Positions 36,722-48,922 of a stretch of 64,000 bases of DNA are shown here, one piece after another. The position numbers were made by a program, and so were the translations under genes. The DNA lies in NCBI GenBank assembly GCA_916700875.1, contig CAKAKS010000038.1, positions 17,053,826 to 17,117,825 of the forward strand, given 5' to 3'. The notes beneath the pieces are model-generated. The model was not told where the DNA came from and made no database searches. It saw only the letters and a program-made list of their open reading frames with translations. How positions within the stretch are numbered: the first letter of the stretch is position 1; each line of letters begins with the position of its first letter. The DNA is from Sebastes aleutianus (taxonomy: Eukaryota > Chordata > Actinopteri > Perciformes > Sebastidae).

Positions 36722-39700
36722 ATGGCGAACTTAGAGCATGCAGAAGACGACCCAAAACATGTGAACATGTCCGGTGAGATCTCCTCCTCCAGTGCTTTAG
36801 TAGTCCAGCCGACCTCGGAGCTCTCTGCACCGGGCAGAGATCCCGGTGCTCTCCCGTTCACCGGCTCCATCCCGTCGTTCAGCGCCGCCTCCGAGCTGCT
36901 GTCAGCTCCGTACTCCTGTCTGGTGATGAACACACACCGGAGACACGTCGCCCTGCCGCCCATGTACCTGAACAAGAAGAGGACAGGTATCCAGGAGGAG
37001 CTGGAGGCCGAGCTGCTCAAGTTCTCCCAGAGGTAACAACATCTGGACTGTTTTATTTTACTGTCACACAACTCCTTCAGCTCTGTTGACATGCTTGAAC
37101 ATCGTGTGAGGTTAAGCCTGTCTCTCTGACTGTCAGACTGTGTTTGTTGAGTTGAGGTTAAGGTTTGTAGTTACTGGACATGTTTTCACCTTACTGTCAC
37201 TGTTAATGAACTAAAAACAAGTGTTGGTTCTGGCTGTAGTGGAGAAAGTATTCACACCTGGCAGGTGACTCTAGGTAAAAAATGCTTCACTACAAGCAAA
37301 ATGCAATTAAAGGGACTGTTTGTATCTTTCAGAAATGCTTGTTAACAGCGACACCTGTGGCCGTTAAGTCAACGAAAGTCAGCGTCGGGCTCACGCTTGT
37401 GCTCGCTCTACATAGACATGAACAAGCATCGCTCAAAACAGTGAGGTGACACAGGTCAGCTAAAACCACAATATCACTCTATATTTCACCTATCGCCTCC
37501 GACCGCAGCCGGAGAGAACAGGGGAGACACCGGCACCCGGTCGGAGACGGTAACGTTTCTCTTCCTACTTCAGCCCTGCTGCAGGATGAGAAACGTTACC
37601 GTCTCCAACCGGGTGCTGGTGATAACGTTTCTCGCTGCGGAACCCCGTCACTTCACAAGACATCTCTGTTGGTCTGTCGTCCACTATACATTCACTAGAT
37701 ATTCTCAGAGCTACTAACTCTCCTGCAGTGTGTAGTTAGCGCGCATGCTCGTCTAGAGGTGGAGCGAGAACGCGCGCTGTATGAGTGAAGGCAAGCAGAG
37801 GAGCGGAGACTCCGGCCACACGCGAGCGCGCATGTGCCCCGACCCGGTACATTTATACGCTTAAAAAGTTACAAACAGTCCCTTTAAAGTATTAATAATA
37901 ATAATAATTAATAGTTTCACTTTTATGAAGTGTAGTGCCATCAAAATGTCTTAATTAGTTTAATAAGTATAATCAGGAAGAGACCATTGATGTGTGATGT
38001 GATTTTGGTGGTACTACACGGTATAATACTGAAGTTATTGAATATTTTTCTCTTTTCTTGTTGCATTTTGTAGACGGTCCCTGACCTCTCCTCTCTCAGC
38101 CGGCTGCACATAGAGACCAACGTTATGTGTTGATTAAAATGAGGTTGTAGCTCGTTGTCTACCTTATTATGGTTAGAAAGAGCCGTTGTTTGTGTTTTAA
38201 CAATGTTTTGGTTATGAGTTATTGATCCAGGAAGTTTGAATCTGTCAATATCTTTCCAACTTTACCAAAGTACATCATCCAGGGGTGATCCGTACATCAG
38301 CAATGTGTGGACAGTCAGGAATGATTGGAAGAAGTGCTGTATGAAGTTACTCGAGGGAACGAGTTACTAACTCGAGGGAACGAGATAATAAAAATTTCCG
38401 TCTAGGGGGGCTCCGTGGAAAATAGTTGAACTTATCCAAAAGAGTGAATGACATCTTCGAATAGCTTCTGTGAATTGTTTCTGTCAATCGACTAATTGAT
38501 TAATCAACTATTCGTTTAAGTGAAAGATGACAACTTGAAGACAGACCTGCTGTTGTAATTATGTGCAAATGTGATTTTTCTGTGCTGTCTTTCAAACGGA
38601 GCTGGTGTGACAACAATTTGCATGTTTCATCTGACCATAAATGTCCTAATATATAAAATGTTCGGTATCAAAGTAATTCAACTTGACCTATTTGACTCGT
38701 GCAGTCTAAAGGGAGTTCCCCTGGCCTATGAAAACATCAGGATAGTGGGCCAGCATGGAGGCATCTACGACGACAGCGGCTACATCCACATGGACATACA
38801 GGCCAACTTTATTCTCTTCCAGCCCCAAAAAGGACAGAAACTGCTGGTAAGATTTACATTTACTGCACTCTGTATGTGAAAAACAAAAAAATGATGTGCA
38901 GTACAGTCCATTCAGTTTATTTCTAACCCACGTGTATGCATGTCATTTTATTCCTCCTGTGTTTCTGTTTCCAGGGTGAAGTGAATAAACTAGGAGTAAG
39001 CCACGCTGGCTGCCTGGTGCACGGCTGCTTCAACGCCAGCATCCCCAAACCCAACCTGGTTTCTGTGGAAACGTGGCGGGACGCAGGGCCGCGGATCGGA
39101 GCAGAGCTGGAGTTTGAGGTGACTGCACTCGACGCTGACACTGCGGGGGTGCTGCTGATCAGAGGACGGCTGGACAGGACCAGGTATGTGTGTGGTGGAG
39201 ATTTATGTTCATGAAATCAAACTTTAATAACATTGACTGTGTGAGTTTTGTGTTGTATGAGCTGGTTGTAAAATGTTTTTTAAATACATGGTTTAACCCC
39301 TGATTGATTACTGTGTTTTATCCATGTGTGTTTCAGGGTTCAAGAGCTGCTGGCTTTGGGCGAGAGCACCGGCGTCCCTGCAGACGAGAAACCAGAACCA
39401 CCAGAGACAGACCCGAACCCAGAACCCACCGAGGAGGAGGAGGCTCCTGAAGCAACCCCCAAGAAGAAGAAGAAAAAGAAGAAAGACAAAGTCAAAGAAG
39501 AGGAGGGAGAAGAGGAGGTGACGAGTGCTCCCTCCTGCCAGTTGGACGGCGACGCAACGCCAGAGCTGAACGGAACAATGAACGAAGCAAACGGCGACGA
39601 AGCCGGCGAGAAAAAAAAGAAGAAAAAGAAGAAGAAAAAGGAAGAACATGTGAAAGAAGAGGAGGAGGAGGAGCAGGTTCAGCTCTCTGCCACGGAGGTC

Positions 39701-39844
39701 CACGGCAGCGACTCCAGTGGTTACCATAGTGACAAGCCAAGCAAAAAGAGGAGACACGAGACTGGTACAGATGTCATATCTGGTATTAGTGAAACGCCAA
39801 AGTCCAAGAAGAAGAGGAAAAGTGACATTGAGCAGTTTGCCTGA
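36722..39844 (+). CDS. polr1f: RNA polymerase I subunit F (RPA43, TWIST neighbour)
   Basis: Four coding exons give 389 residues: 36722-37032, 38705-38846, 38975-39183 and 39337-39844, with consistent phases and GT-AG borders. The protein is the RPA43-type subunit of nucleolar RNA polymerase I, which in yeast partners RPA14 in the stalk and contacts Rrn3/TIF-IA. Recognisable segments are LPPMYLNKKRTGI (end of exon 1), LKGVPLAYENI and GGIYDDSGYIHMDI (exon 2), and CLVHGCFNASIPKP (exon 3, S1/OB-like region). Exon 4 encodes a disordered tail rich in Lys and Glu with runs of 8-10 lysines and the conserved GSDSSGYHSD segment. Length exceeds the human protein (about 338 aa), mostly in the tail. Intron 1 (1.7 kb) carries a TTAA-flanked repeat. 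A possible poly(A) signal ATTAAA is at 39940-39945. Confidence 0.95.
37307..37887. mobile_element. TTAA-flanked MITE in polr1f intron 1
   Basis: TTAAAGGGACTGTTTGTA at the left and TACAAACAGTCCCTTTAA at the right are perfect 18-bp inverted repeats with TTAA termini (581 bp). GC-rich inside, with a strong hairpin at 37530-37619 (arms of 32 nt, two mismatches). Confidence 0.85.
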
Positions 39845-40021
39845 AAATGTATCATTCTGTTTGGAAATCAGGTTAATTATGTGTAGAGGTGATACAACAT
39901 TAATAACATCAGTGGTCCTGGAGGAGACGTGCCTTAACAATTAAACACCATGTTTTAGTAAGTGACATGTCTGGTGGATTCTTCTCAGCTGCCCTAAAAT
40001 CATTTAAACAGAGGGTCAGAC

Positions 40022-40150
40022 TTATTACACAGCTTTGTTGAATACTCGAATCTGATTGGTCAATCACGGCGTTCTACGCTCTTTTATTTCTTTATAGTAG
40101 ACCGTTGCTATGTATAACAGACTGTTGCTATGGGTGCAGTTCTGATGTCG
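40022..40150 (+). repeat. short interspersed repeat, copy at 40.0 kb
   Basis: CACAGCTTTGTTGAATACTC and TGATTGGTCAATCACGGCG are also found in reverse at about 16497-16545. Just 3' of polr1f. Confidence 0.6.
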
Positions 40151-40783
40151 GACTCTGGCTGTACATTATCCCTTGTAGCTTGTGGAAAAGCACACGAGAG
40201 GATATAAACAGGCTCCACAGATCAGTCCTCATAAGGATTGCAAATCCCTCACACAGCCTGAGGGGGGAGCAAAACTGCTTCATACGTTAACACTGAGACA
40301 CAAAAACACAGGAGTGTCAAGTAGAGAATATTTACTTTTCTCATACCTCGTGTGCCTCTTTGAAAAGGTTGTCTTTGATAATAGCTGCAAATCTTCACTC
40401 GGCATCCTAGAAATGCATCGTGCACGGTGACAAAACTGTGCAGTCATGATTTATTTGTGCCGTTTCACTGTCTTCCTTCCAGTGTTGCATTGACTGTTTT
40501 CACATGAAGATGTGGACATTAAATATTCAGGTCTCATCCCGATTAAAGAGCTCTATATTTTGAAATGTTTACCTTGCTTCCAGTTTTCATTCAGAATCAT
40601 TTGACATACCCTTGATTTTTGATCACATAACACATCCCTGTAATGATTGTTAATACAAGGATTTCTTGTGTTTCATGGCAAATTCCCTCACACAACAAAC
40701 TCTTTTATGCTGGCCAGTGGGTGTCGAGTGATAAAGTGCTGAGAGACAGCCTAAAGATCTTAATGTTTTCTTTACCCCCACCT

Positions 40784-40821
<38 letters not shown>

Positions 40822-41059
40822 ACACCCTGCCTTTCAGCGGGGAGTCTCATTAGCCGAGAGGTGCTAAGAGTTGGAGAGCTTATCGGGAGCTGCCTTAAGA
40901 GGACAGATAAGGAGCTGCAATTAACATGGCTCATCTTCATCTGTCACACCTGAGCATGCACATCTGTGCTTTATAAATTAAAAGCCTTTAATAATGATTT
41001 CACATTTATAACTGCAGACTTGAAGGCTTATTAGAAAGTGAGCAACCCCTAAGTATTTA

Positions 41060-41564
41060 TTAAAGGAATAGTTTTGCGGAGTACATTTATTTTCTTATAC
41101 CTCTAAAGCCAGCTAGTTAACATGTTATAGGACCGACCCCTCTTAGTCGACTAATCAATCATTTTGGTCTTAGTCAATTAAGATTTCTTTAGTTGATTAT
41201 TAATTTTTTGTGATTTTTTTCATGCTGAATGATTTATTTCCAAGAAACTTATGAGCACACACAGTATCTGGTAAACACAAGATTTAAAGTGGTGCTTTTG
41301 TGTCATTCTTTGTGGAGAAACTCTTAAGCCCTAACACATTATATCTCGTGTTAGTATAAATACAACAGTTTGCTGTTGTATGGGGGGTTGTCTGTCTTCC
41401 AGACTAACTTCCTGGAGTCTCTGTCGGCCGAGCAACTCATCACCGCCAAGAAATTGTTTATATTTTTAAGGTTAAAGCATGAGAGTGGTATCAAACTTCT
41501 CCTTTAACTCTCAAGCACGAAAGCATATACAGTAGTTCCCTAAATGTTGAACTATTCTTTTAAT
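41060..41564. repeat. TTAA repeat family C, copy 3
   Basis: Bounded by TTAAAGGAATAGTT and AACTATTCTTTTAA, a 14-bp inverted repeat starting with TTAA as in piggyBac-type elements. A different LTAGTCGACTAAT-like module (TTAGTCGACTAATCAATC, 41138) is included or nested. Confidence 0.7.
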
Positions 41565-42514
41565 GGGTTACCAACATGTATATCTGCATTATTATTAAAG
41601 GATTTTGGATTTTTGTCACTTGTTTTAGCGAAGATGCATGTGCTTGGGAAGTAGTGAGCATACGACTGGATACATGAAACTTGGGATTATATAGCACGAG
41701 TTGTGTGAGTTTATAAATGGATGTTTTGATATAGTTTTGTCTGTTAACGCGGACCCCATTTACTTCAAGACTTTTCTCAATATTCTGATTCGTCTTTCAT
41801 CATGGATGCATGCGAGAAAAACACGTTTTTCTTTAAGAATTCAAGGTAACACGTTGTGAGTAATTGATATACAAATGGTCATTTTGGGGGTGAAGTATTC
41901 CTTTAATAATGCCTTACAAGTAACAGTTAATTACTTATTAACAAACACATAGTTACAAACTATAAGGACTTTATAAAGTAGTACTGAAATAAGATTTGAG
42001 CTCTTAATGAACTCATTGAAATTGGCTAAACCTGCTTCCAGTAGAACACACAGAATAAATAGATAAAAGCTCATGTTAGCAGATTTTATCTCCATTTAGA
42101 ACTCTTTTTTGACAATCCAATATGCTTGTAATCACAAACAGTCATCACAAATTGCTCCCAGGATGCTCTGAATCACTTCAAATTGTGCTGTTTCAACTGT
42201 ACAAATATACAAAACACTTAGAGATTTAAAAACAGTGACCTGAACAGTTCAAGTGGACTTTAAACAGTTCGCTGTCATTTGTCCTCCCATGACCCGCCTC
42301 CGCCTTTATTATCACTCTTTCGCCCGTGTGCACCACCTCTCTTCTTGCACCTGTGCCCCCTCCCTCCATCACCACTCATTTATCTTGTCGTTCCTCCTAT
42401 CACTCCCTCACGCCGACTCCCCCTCTTCCCCGATCCTGCTTTCTCTCTTCCTCCTACTTGTCTCCCTGATTTATCGGAGGCGGTGTGCAGTTCACACACA
42501 TTCCACTTCTGACA

Positions 42515-42531
42515 CCCCCCCCCCCCCCCCC
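42515..42531. repeat. poly(C) tract
   Basis: Seventeen C in a row in a pyrimidine-rich region (42270-42560). A poly(A) run of 20 is at 45618-45637. Confidence 0.95.
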
Positions 42532-43472
42532 TCGTCCTGCCACTGGACCCTCATATCTAGGCACGGTCGTTCATCTTCATGATCCTCCGACGGAGAGAAG
42601 AAGAGGAGGGAGGGCGAGAGAGATGAGACAATAGGAGGAGTGTTGTTTTTATTCAGCGGGCCAGACTATCTGTTCATCCACCTCTGTCTGCCTCTCAGGG
42701 AGTGGTCTCTGATGTGTGTGTGTGTGTTAATGTGTGTGTGGATTGGCTGTGTGTCTATCTCCTGTGTCAAAGTTTCCAGGCCTGACGGCTCCGACATGAA
42801 AGAGCCCCTGAAGTCTTTATAGAGAACAAACGCTCCAGGTTCAGGACACACACACACACACACACACAGCGACCCATGCCACACACTCACTCATTCCCTC
42901 ATGCAGACACACCACATCCACAACCCACAATCCACAAATCCCCATCCTTGCACACCCCCGTTGGCCAGGCCTAATTAGTTATGTGGTCGGCACTCTGCTC
43001 CGTCCCAGAGCCCCAAATGGCAGCGGGTCATAAAACCTTAAGTGTTCCACCAGTCAGAGCCGCGCAACTGTGGCCATATATCCTCCAACGCGGCCCAGCC
43101 AGGGCTCGAGTCGTATCAAGGCCCATCTCTCACAGGCCTACTGACATCCACGAAATCCCTTTATGGCATTTTCAAAGGCATTTCTAAGAGATTTTTGGCA
43201 CTTCTGCTTTGCATCTCTGTTTTTTATGCTCCCTCAGGTAGCTCACACAGAGTCAGACTGGCTCGAGCATTAAACTCTTTCCCAAGGGATCAGAGTCCAC
43301 ACACATGCACACACACTATTAACCCCAAAAGTAAACGGTTGGTGAGTTGGATTCCCATAGTTAGTTTGTTTCCTTGGCACCCGACACCCACCGTCCTTCC
43401 CTCAGTAACCCTGGCGACCCTGTGACACTATTTCGCTCAAGGGAATTGTGTTTGGGTCTGTGTGTGTGTGTG

Positions 43473-43503
<31 letters not shown>

Positions 43504-44525
43504 TTGTCCAATTTCAAACACTTATTATCTTTTAGATACCTCAGAGAGTCACTGGTCATCTGACCTCTTCTTCTCTGTGTCACGATTGTGCAGGTGGACA
43601 GAGGTAGTAACAAAATACATTTTTTAAAGGACAGTAGTCGACATAAATAAAAGTTTCAGGTACTGATGAGCTTTCAATATTGCTAGAAGAGAAAAGGTTC
43701 GTTGTCCCACCATGTCAGAAATCAAAAGTGTGTGATCATCATCATCATCAGCAATCACTCGGGGTTCAGTATGATTGTCCTCCTGTAGGTGAAATGGATT
43801 ATTTGTGGGTCTTCAGATGGCTGTAAATCCAAATCCTGGATCCACAGGGTCTATTGATGTGGTATTCGTAGGTGGAGGAGTAGTTTTGGTGGTAGGTCTT
43901 GCCTTTTTGCTTCCATGGCATGGCCACACACACTGGAAGGTGGAGTGAAGAGTCGGTGACAATAGAGAAAATATTTTCAGTCCCTCCTGTATAGTGTTGC
44001 ACTCGGGTTGTTCACATGAAGAGTGAAAGAACTGTTTATGTAAAGAATGAAGAGGGACGGCTGGAAAGGGAAGTTCGAACCCTGCTGGCTTTCTCGCCTC
44101 CACACAGCTGGCTAATTGGGTGTGAATGTCGGATTGCCGGTTTTTGAAAGTTACAGAAATTGTTGGACACAGCCCCCTTGAATTCCGACGTAAGAAAGGT
44201 GTGTAGGGAGGGGGCTACGAAGCTTTTCGATCATTTGACAAGCAGGTCTGATGAAGCATACTGATGCTTTAAATATGAAGCTATACAGCCAGCAGACGAT
44301 AAGCTTAGGTCAGAATGAAGACTGGGAGCAGGGTAACAAAATCAGCTGTATTTGTCATGAGTTTGCTCTCCGGATCAGTTAAATGGTGTTTTGCTCAAAT
44401 GTAATGATAGTTTATTAATATCGATGCTTTTCACTGGAACTAAAAGTGATGCACATAATACATCTCATGTTGATATATGATATTTAACCATTCACATTGT
44501 TCACATCTACATAATCTAGCATTCA

Positions 44526-45323
44526 TTAAAGGTGCTCTATGATATCCAGAGCATTAATATAGCAGCAAACAACTCTTTACTATGTAAAGATATAGAGGAA
44601 TAATGTCTACCTGAGTAGAGAATGAAGTCGCTCTCCCTTTCTATGTGTGTTGTAATCAGAGCTTCTCCGTGCTTTGTTGACAAAGCCGGGCCGGCCTTGC
44701 ATGCCTTTTAGCAAAGAGTATAGAAGCAAAGAGATGAAACTCCGGTGTTTTATTGACAACAGCTGCCGCCATTTTGGACTGAAAACGTTTATTATATTTA
44801 TAATATTTTATTGTTCAACACAGACCATTTTGATAGAATATGACAATAGAATAGAAATAATTTTGTGCTACTTTTGTATGGCACATTTTAGGCGGACTTT
44901 TTTACTGACGTCCAGTAGTTGCTTTCAGTCCAAAATGGCAGAAGCATAGCTTTGCTTTTGGGCGCTGATGTTGCAATGGAACGAACATTTGACTTTCACT
45001 TCTTGGCAATATACGGTCTTTGCTTTTAGTGCATGTTTATGCATGTGAGCGTGCCCCACTGACTAGCTCACGGCCGCCGCTCTGCACTGCTCTCATACAG
45101 CGGTTACAGCTGATAAAGCCGTCCCTACTGACGGCGACGTTGCGGAAGCATATGACCCACCCTCCAGTTCCTGCTCAGGTTAACACTGTTAGCTCTGTCA
45201 GAACTATCGTCCTGGTTTTCACTGTTAGCACAGTTAGCTGCGAGCTGCGGGCTCAGCCGTCGCCATGTTGAGAGCCGTGCGGAGGCAATACAAATGTTCC
45301 CAATCTCGCATTTGCACCTTTAA
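44526..45323. mobile_element. TTAA-flanked MITE (798 bp)
   Basis: TTAAAGGTGC and GCACCTTTAA form a perfect 10-bp inverted repeat with TTAA ends. The inside contains short GC-rich stretches but no coding frame I can support. Confidence 0.65.
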
Positions 45324-45420
45324 GCCTTTTTTGCACACAGAAACAACATTGCAATTCTTAATTGTCCTCGCATATATTTTAGTTTATTTGAGTTTTCATC
45401 GTATTTTCTGTGTCTGCCTA

Positions 45421-45458
<38 letters not shown>

Positions 45459-46400
45459 TGCGTACCGCCCTGGCTGGCCAGCCCAGTGAGATTAATAGGG
45501 CTCAGTTTAATCAGGAGGTAATGGGAGGCTCATAGGCGTCTAGACAGTGTTCAGACCAAACTGAAACTCCTACACCCAAAAACACTGGGGAAATATGGCA
45601 GTGAAAGGACAAAAGGTAAAAAAAAAAAAAAAAAAAATTTTTAATCTTAACTGTATGCAGCTATTATGATAGTAACTTCAGCCGCAGAGACAAAGCTAAT
45701 ATTGAAAGAATGAGGCCAAATCATAAAAGCATACACATACATGTGAAAGTCAACACAGTGATTTACTCTGGAACAACAAGCTAATGTAAAAAAATGTATT
45801 TTTATCACTCCCTATACCTTTTGCATATAAATCGAGAGGAGGGGAGTATTGTGGGGAGGGGTAAGAAGAGGAACACACACAGCATATCATCAGACTTTCA
45901 GCCTCAACCTCCCAAAACCACAGAAAAATAAATAAGCCAAACGGGAGAGAAAAAAAACCCAAATGCTTCTGGAAAAAATGATCTCATGTTTAGTCATGTA
46001 GCTTTACAGGACAATACCCAGGACACAACTTAATATTTTATTATTATATTTTTATGACAACCTTGTCAAACTGCAGAGCAGAGCTGAAGGTACATATAGG
46101 AAAGAGGGCAAGAGAGAGAGAGAGAGAGAAGAAAGAAAGGGAGAGAAACTTGGGTGGCCACAGTGCTGCTGATGATGTGTACGTTAGAGCTGATTGCTGG
46201 AAAAGCACTTATAAAGTCATTGACATGAAGATGAAAGAAACTGCCCTGATCAGTGAACCGTCCGCTGACTCTGGCAAGCAGGATAGCTTTAATTACCAAA
46301 GACTACATCTGACAAATATGTTTAATATTAAAAGAAAGACACAAAGTTCCATCCAGTTTTCCTCAGTGAGTTTAGAGATGCACGCTAAAGACGGCAGCAC

Positions 46401-47270
46401 GTTTACATGCACAAAATATTCAGTTTTTTGCCCTTATTCTGGAAAAGACAATATTCCTAGACTGTTTACATGGCTAATGAAAATTAATATTCCCCTAATA
46501 TTCCCGTTTACATGCAGCCGTGCATAGACTCTAACCAGTGGTGGACTTGTTTGACCGTGCGAACACAGCCTCCATCTCTCTTTCCTTCAACTACCTTCTT
46601 GAAAAGGTCGCTGTTGCGATATTTGCGCATATCCAAAAACCCATTCAAGTCTTTCATAATGTTTAAAAGTTGGTGTGTTCCTCCTTCCGACCAGATATGT
46701 GGGCTTTTATTTTGGGCATGCATCTCTGCAAACTGTCGGCAAGCTGGTTTGTGTAAAAGCAGTGTACAACCGTACACGGCTCCCATTCATTCCTATGAGA
46801 GTTGTTCAGTAACGCATGAAGCCAAAATGGCTCGACTGCCAAGTGATAAAGTACCCGGATCATCCGGCTTCCGCATCCATCGGGCCCATGGAGCAGACGC
46901 ACTAGCGTTTTCTTTAACTCCTTATCATGCCACCATTTGGCCACTAAAATTTGCGTCAAAGCCCGGCGCTCTTCCTGGGGGCTGGTGCACAACGCACAGA
47001 GCTGGCCACAAACAGGCAAGAGGCCGTGTGTCGCAAACTGCGGTAAAAATCCCAATTGGGACTCCTATTCTGAATGCGCTGTATACATGTCCAAAGAACG
47101 CTCCTAAAACCTGAATAATATCGGCATATCTCCCATCGTTATCGGAAATGCATTGAGAATAAGGCCTAATTCTGAATATCCAAATGGAATATGCTGTTTA
47201 CATGACCCGTATCAAAGTCAGAATAATGTCATATTCGGAATAATAGTGTAATATTAGTGTGCATGTAAAC
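46401..47270 (-). mobile_element. decayed DNA transposon, possibly PIF/Harbinger-type
   Basis: GTTTACATGCAC at the left and GTGCATGTAAAC at the right are perfect 12-bp inverted ends. On the minus strand two overlapping broken frames (46508-46786 and 46663-47055) together suggest a Myb/SANT-like segment: a WSEGGTHQLLNIM start, FLDMRKYRNSDLF and CVRTVKQVHHWL. That pattern fits the Myb-like protein of Harbinger elements, but it is frameshifted and short. Confidence 0.5.
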
Positions 47271-48627
47271 AAAGTCATTGAAGGCAACTCAAGTTCTTCA
47301 TTGTTGAAATAGAGTTAGAGAGATACACTTTGTCATGGCGGTAATAAGAATCGAGGGAATATGTTTGAAATTATAGCTATTGGCTTTTAAGGGAAAAGGT
47401 TCAGCATTGGAAATAATCAACCTGTGCCGCAGGTTAGGGTTAGGTAAGCAACTATAAAACATTTTTAATCTATAATAACAACTATAATCATCTGCATATG
47501 CTCTGGTAATTAGCATGTCAGTGTGAACATGAGCTGTTGTGGGTTTTTTTCAAAGTCTTGCAATTTTCCAAAACAACACCAACTCTTTATTCACTTTCGT
47601 TTTGAAGCTGTATGAGAGAAGTAAGCACGTATTTTAAATATGATATGCCAGCATGAATTTCCCAAGAATTTCCCAAGACTTTGGGAAGCTCTGTAAATCA
47701 TCAAGTTGTAATCCAGCTAATGTGCTGTGATCTGCCTGGAGGCTCCTGCACTCATATACAGATAGAGAAAAACATTTCCATTTGCTGGGTATCCACACAC
47801 TACAGGCGTTGAGTATGAACACACAGGATCTTTAAACTGAATTGATTATACTGAATCATGGTCACTTTTACAGCGTGGAGCTCCACTTGCTGGTGACCGA
47901 AGCACCGTTGTCAGCTCAGTCGTAATTACTTCTTCCCAAGTTCTTACTTTGTCATTTAATTGGACTGGAGTACTTGAGGGGTTTGCTGAAGCAGCAGGGC
48001 GGCTTCCAGGAACTGCCTATGATCAGAAATCCATCTGGGAAGATAAATATTCAGATTCAAAAGGTTTGTTTTATTGTTTGTGTGAGAATTGGTGACATTT
48101 TTCCTCAGCGCCGTCCATATTTTCCAACTCACCTCTGTCCTTAGTAGGTCTGGCACTGTGAGTAGAAAAAAGTCGAATCTGTCTGGAACAGTCATGTGTA
48201 AACATATTTTACATAAACACTCTCAGTGTAAAGAGGAAAAAAACACTGACTTAAAGGGCGGGTCCATTATTTCTGTTTTTTTAGGTTTGTATATCATTCT
48301 GTAGCTTCACAGTGATGTTTCAAATTTTGGTCGAAGTACATATGTTTTAGTGTCAAAAGGCTATTTTCCCAAGCCCTTCTGAAAACGTTTGCCTTCATTA
48401 CCTGGCGTAAGTTTCTGCATGATAACGCTGCTACATGTACAGTATATATACATCCTCATAGTCAGTGTATTACAGTAACTTAGATGGCGGTCAGCATGCT
48501 CCCAGTTTGGAGAAGCAGATAAGAGTACCGACACGGAAGCTAAGCAATGTACTGCTGTGTGGATGCAACTTTAGTTCGGATCTGAAAGTCACACAATAAC
48601 ACAAACAAACGAACCGATCGACCAACA

Positions 48628-48922
48628 ACTCCTGTGTTCTGCGAGGTAAATTAAAGTTTTTGTGAATGGAGTCTGGTCTGGTAGCATTGAAGACTGCAAT
48701 ATAACCGCTTCAGTCCCCCGTCGGAAAGGGTTGTCTGATAGCAAGAAAAGGCGTTGAAAATATTCCAAATATATATACACTTAAAATTATATATTTTGTA
48801 TTGTCCACAGCCGCTCCACCTCACTGTCAGACAGCCCTTTCCGTCGGGGAACTATAGCTCTCTTCAAAGCCACCAGACTACATTCACAAAAGCAGTAATT
48901 TTACCTCGCAGAACACGGGAGT
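48628..48922. repeat. long inverted repeat (foldback)
   Basis: The arm 48628-48740 (ACTCCTGTGTTCTGCGAGGT to GTTGTCTGATA) is matched in reverse by 48825-48922 (TGTCAGACAGCCCTTTCCGT to AACACGGGAGT) with mismatches and small gaps. The loop is about 84 bp and AT-rich. Probably part of a larger repeat. Confidence 0.8.

Noticed and set aside
39308..39940. 210-aa antisense open frame
   Set aside because: Mirror of polr1f exon 4, whose AAG/GAG-rich codons give long Leu/Phe antisense frames without stops.
46663..47055. 130-aa minus-strand gene
   Set aside because: Lies inside an inverted-repeat element and is frameshifted; treated as transposon remnant.
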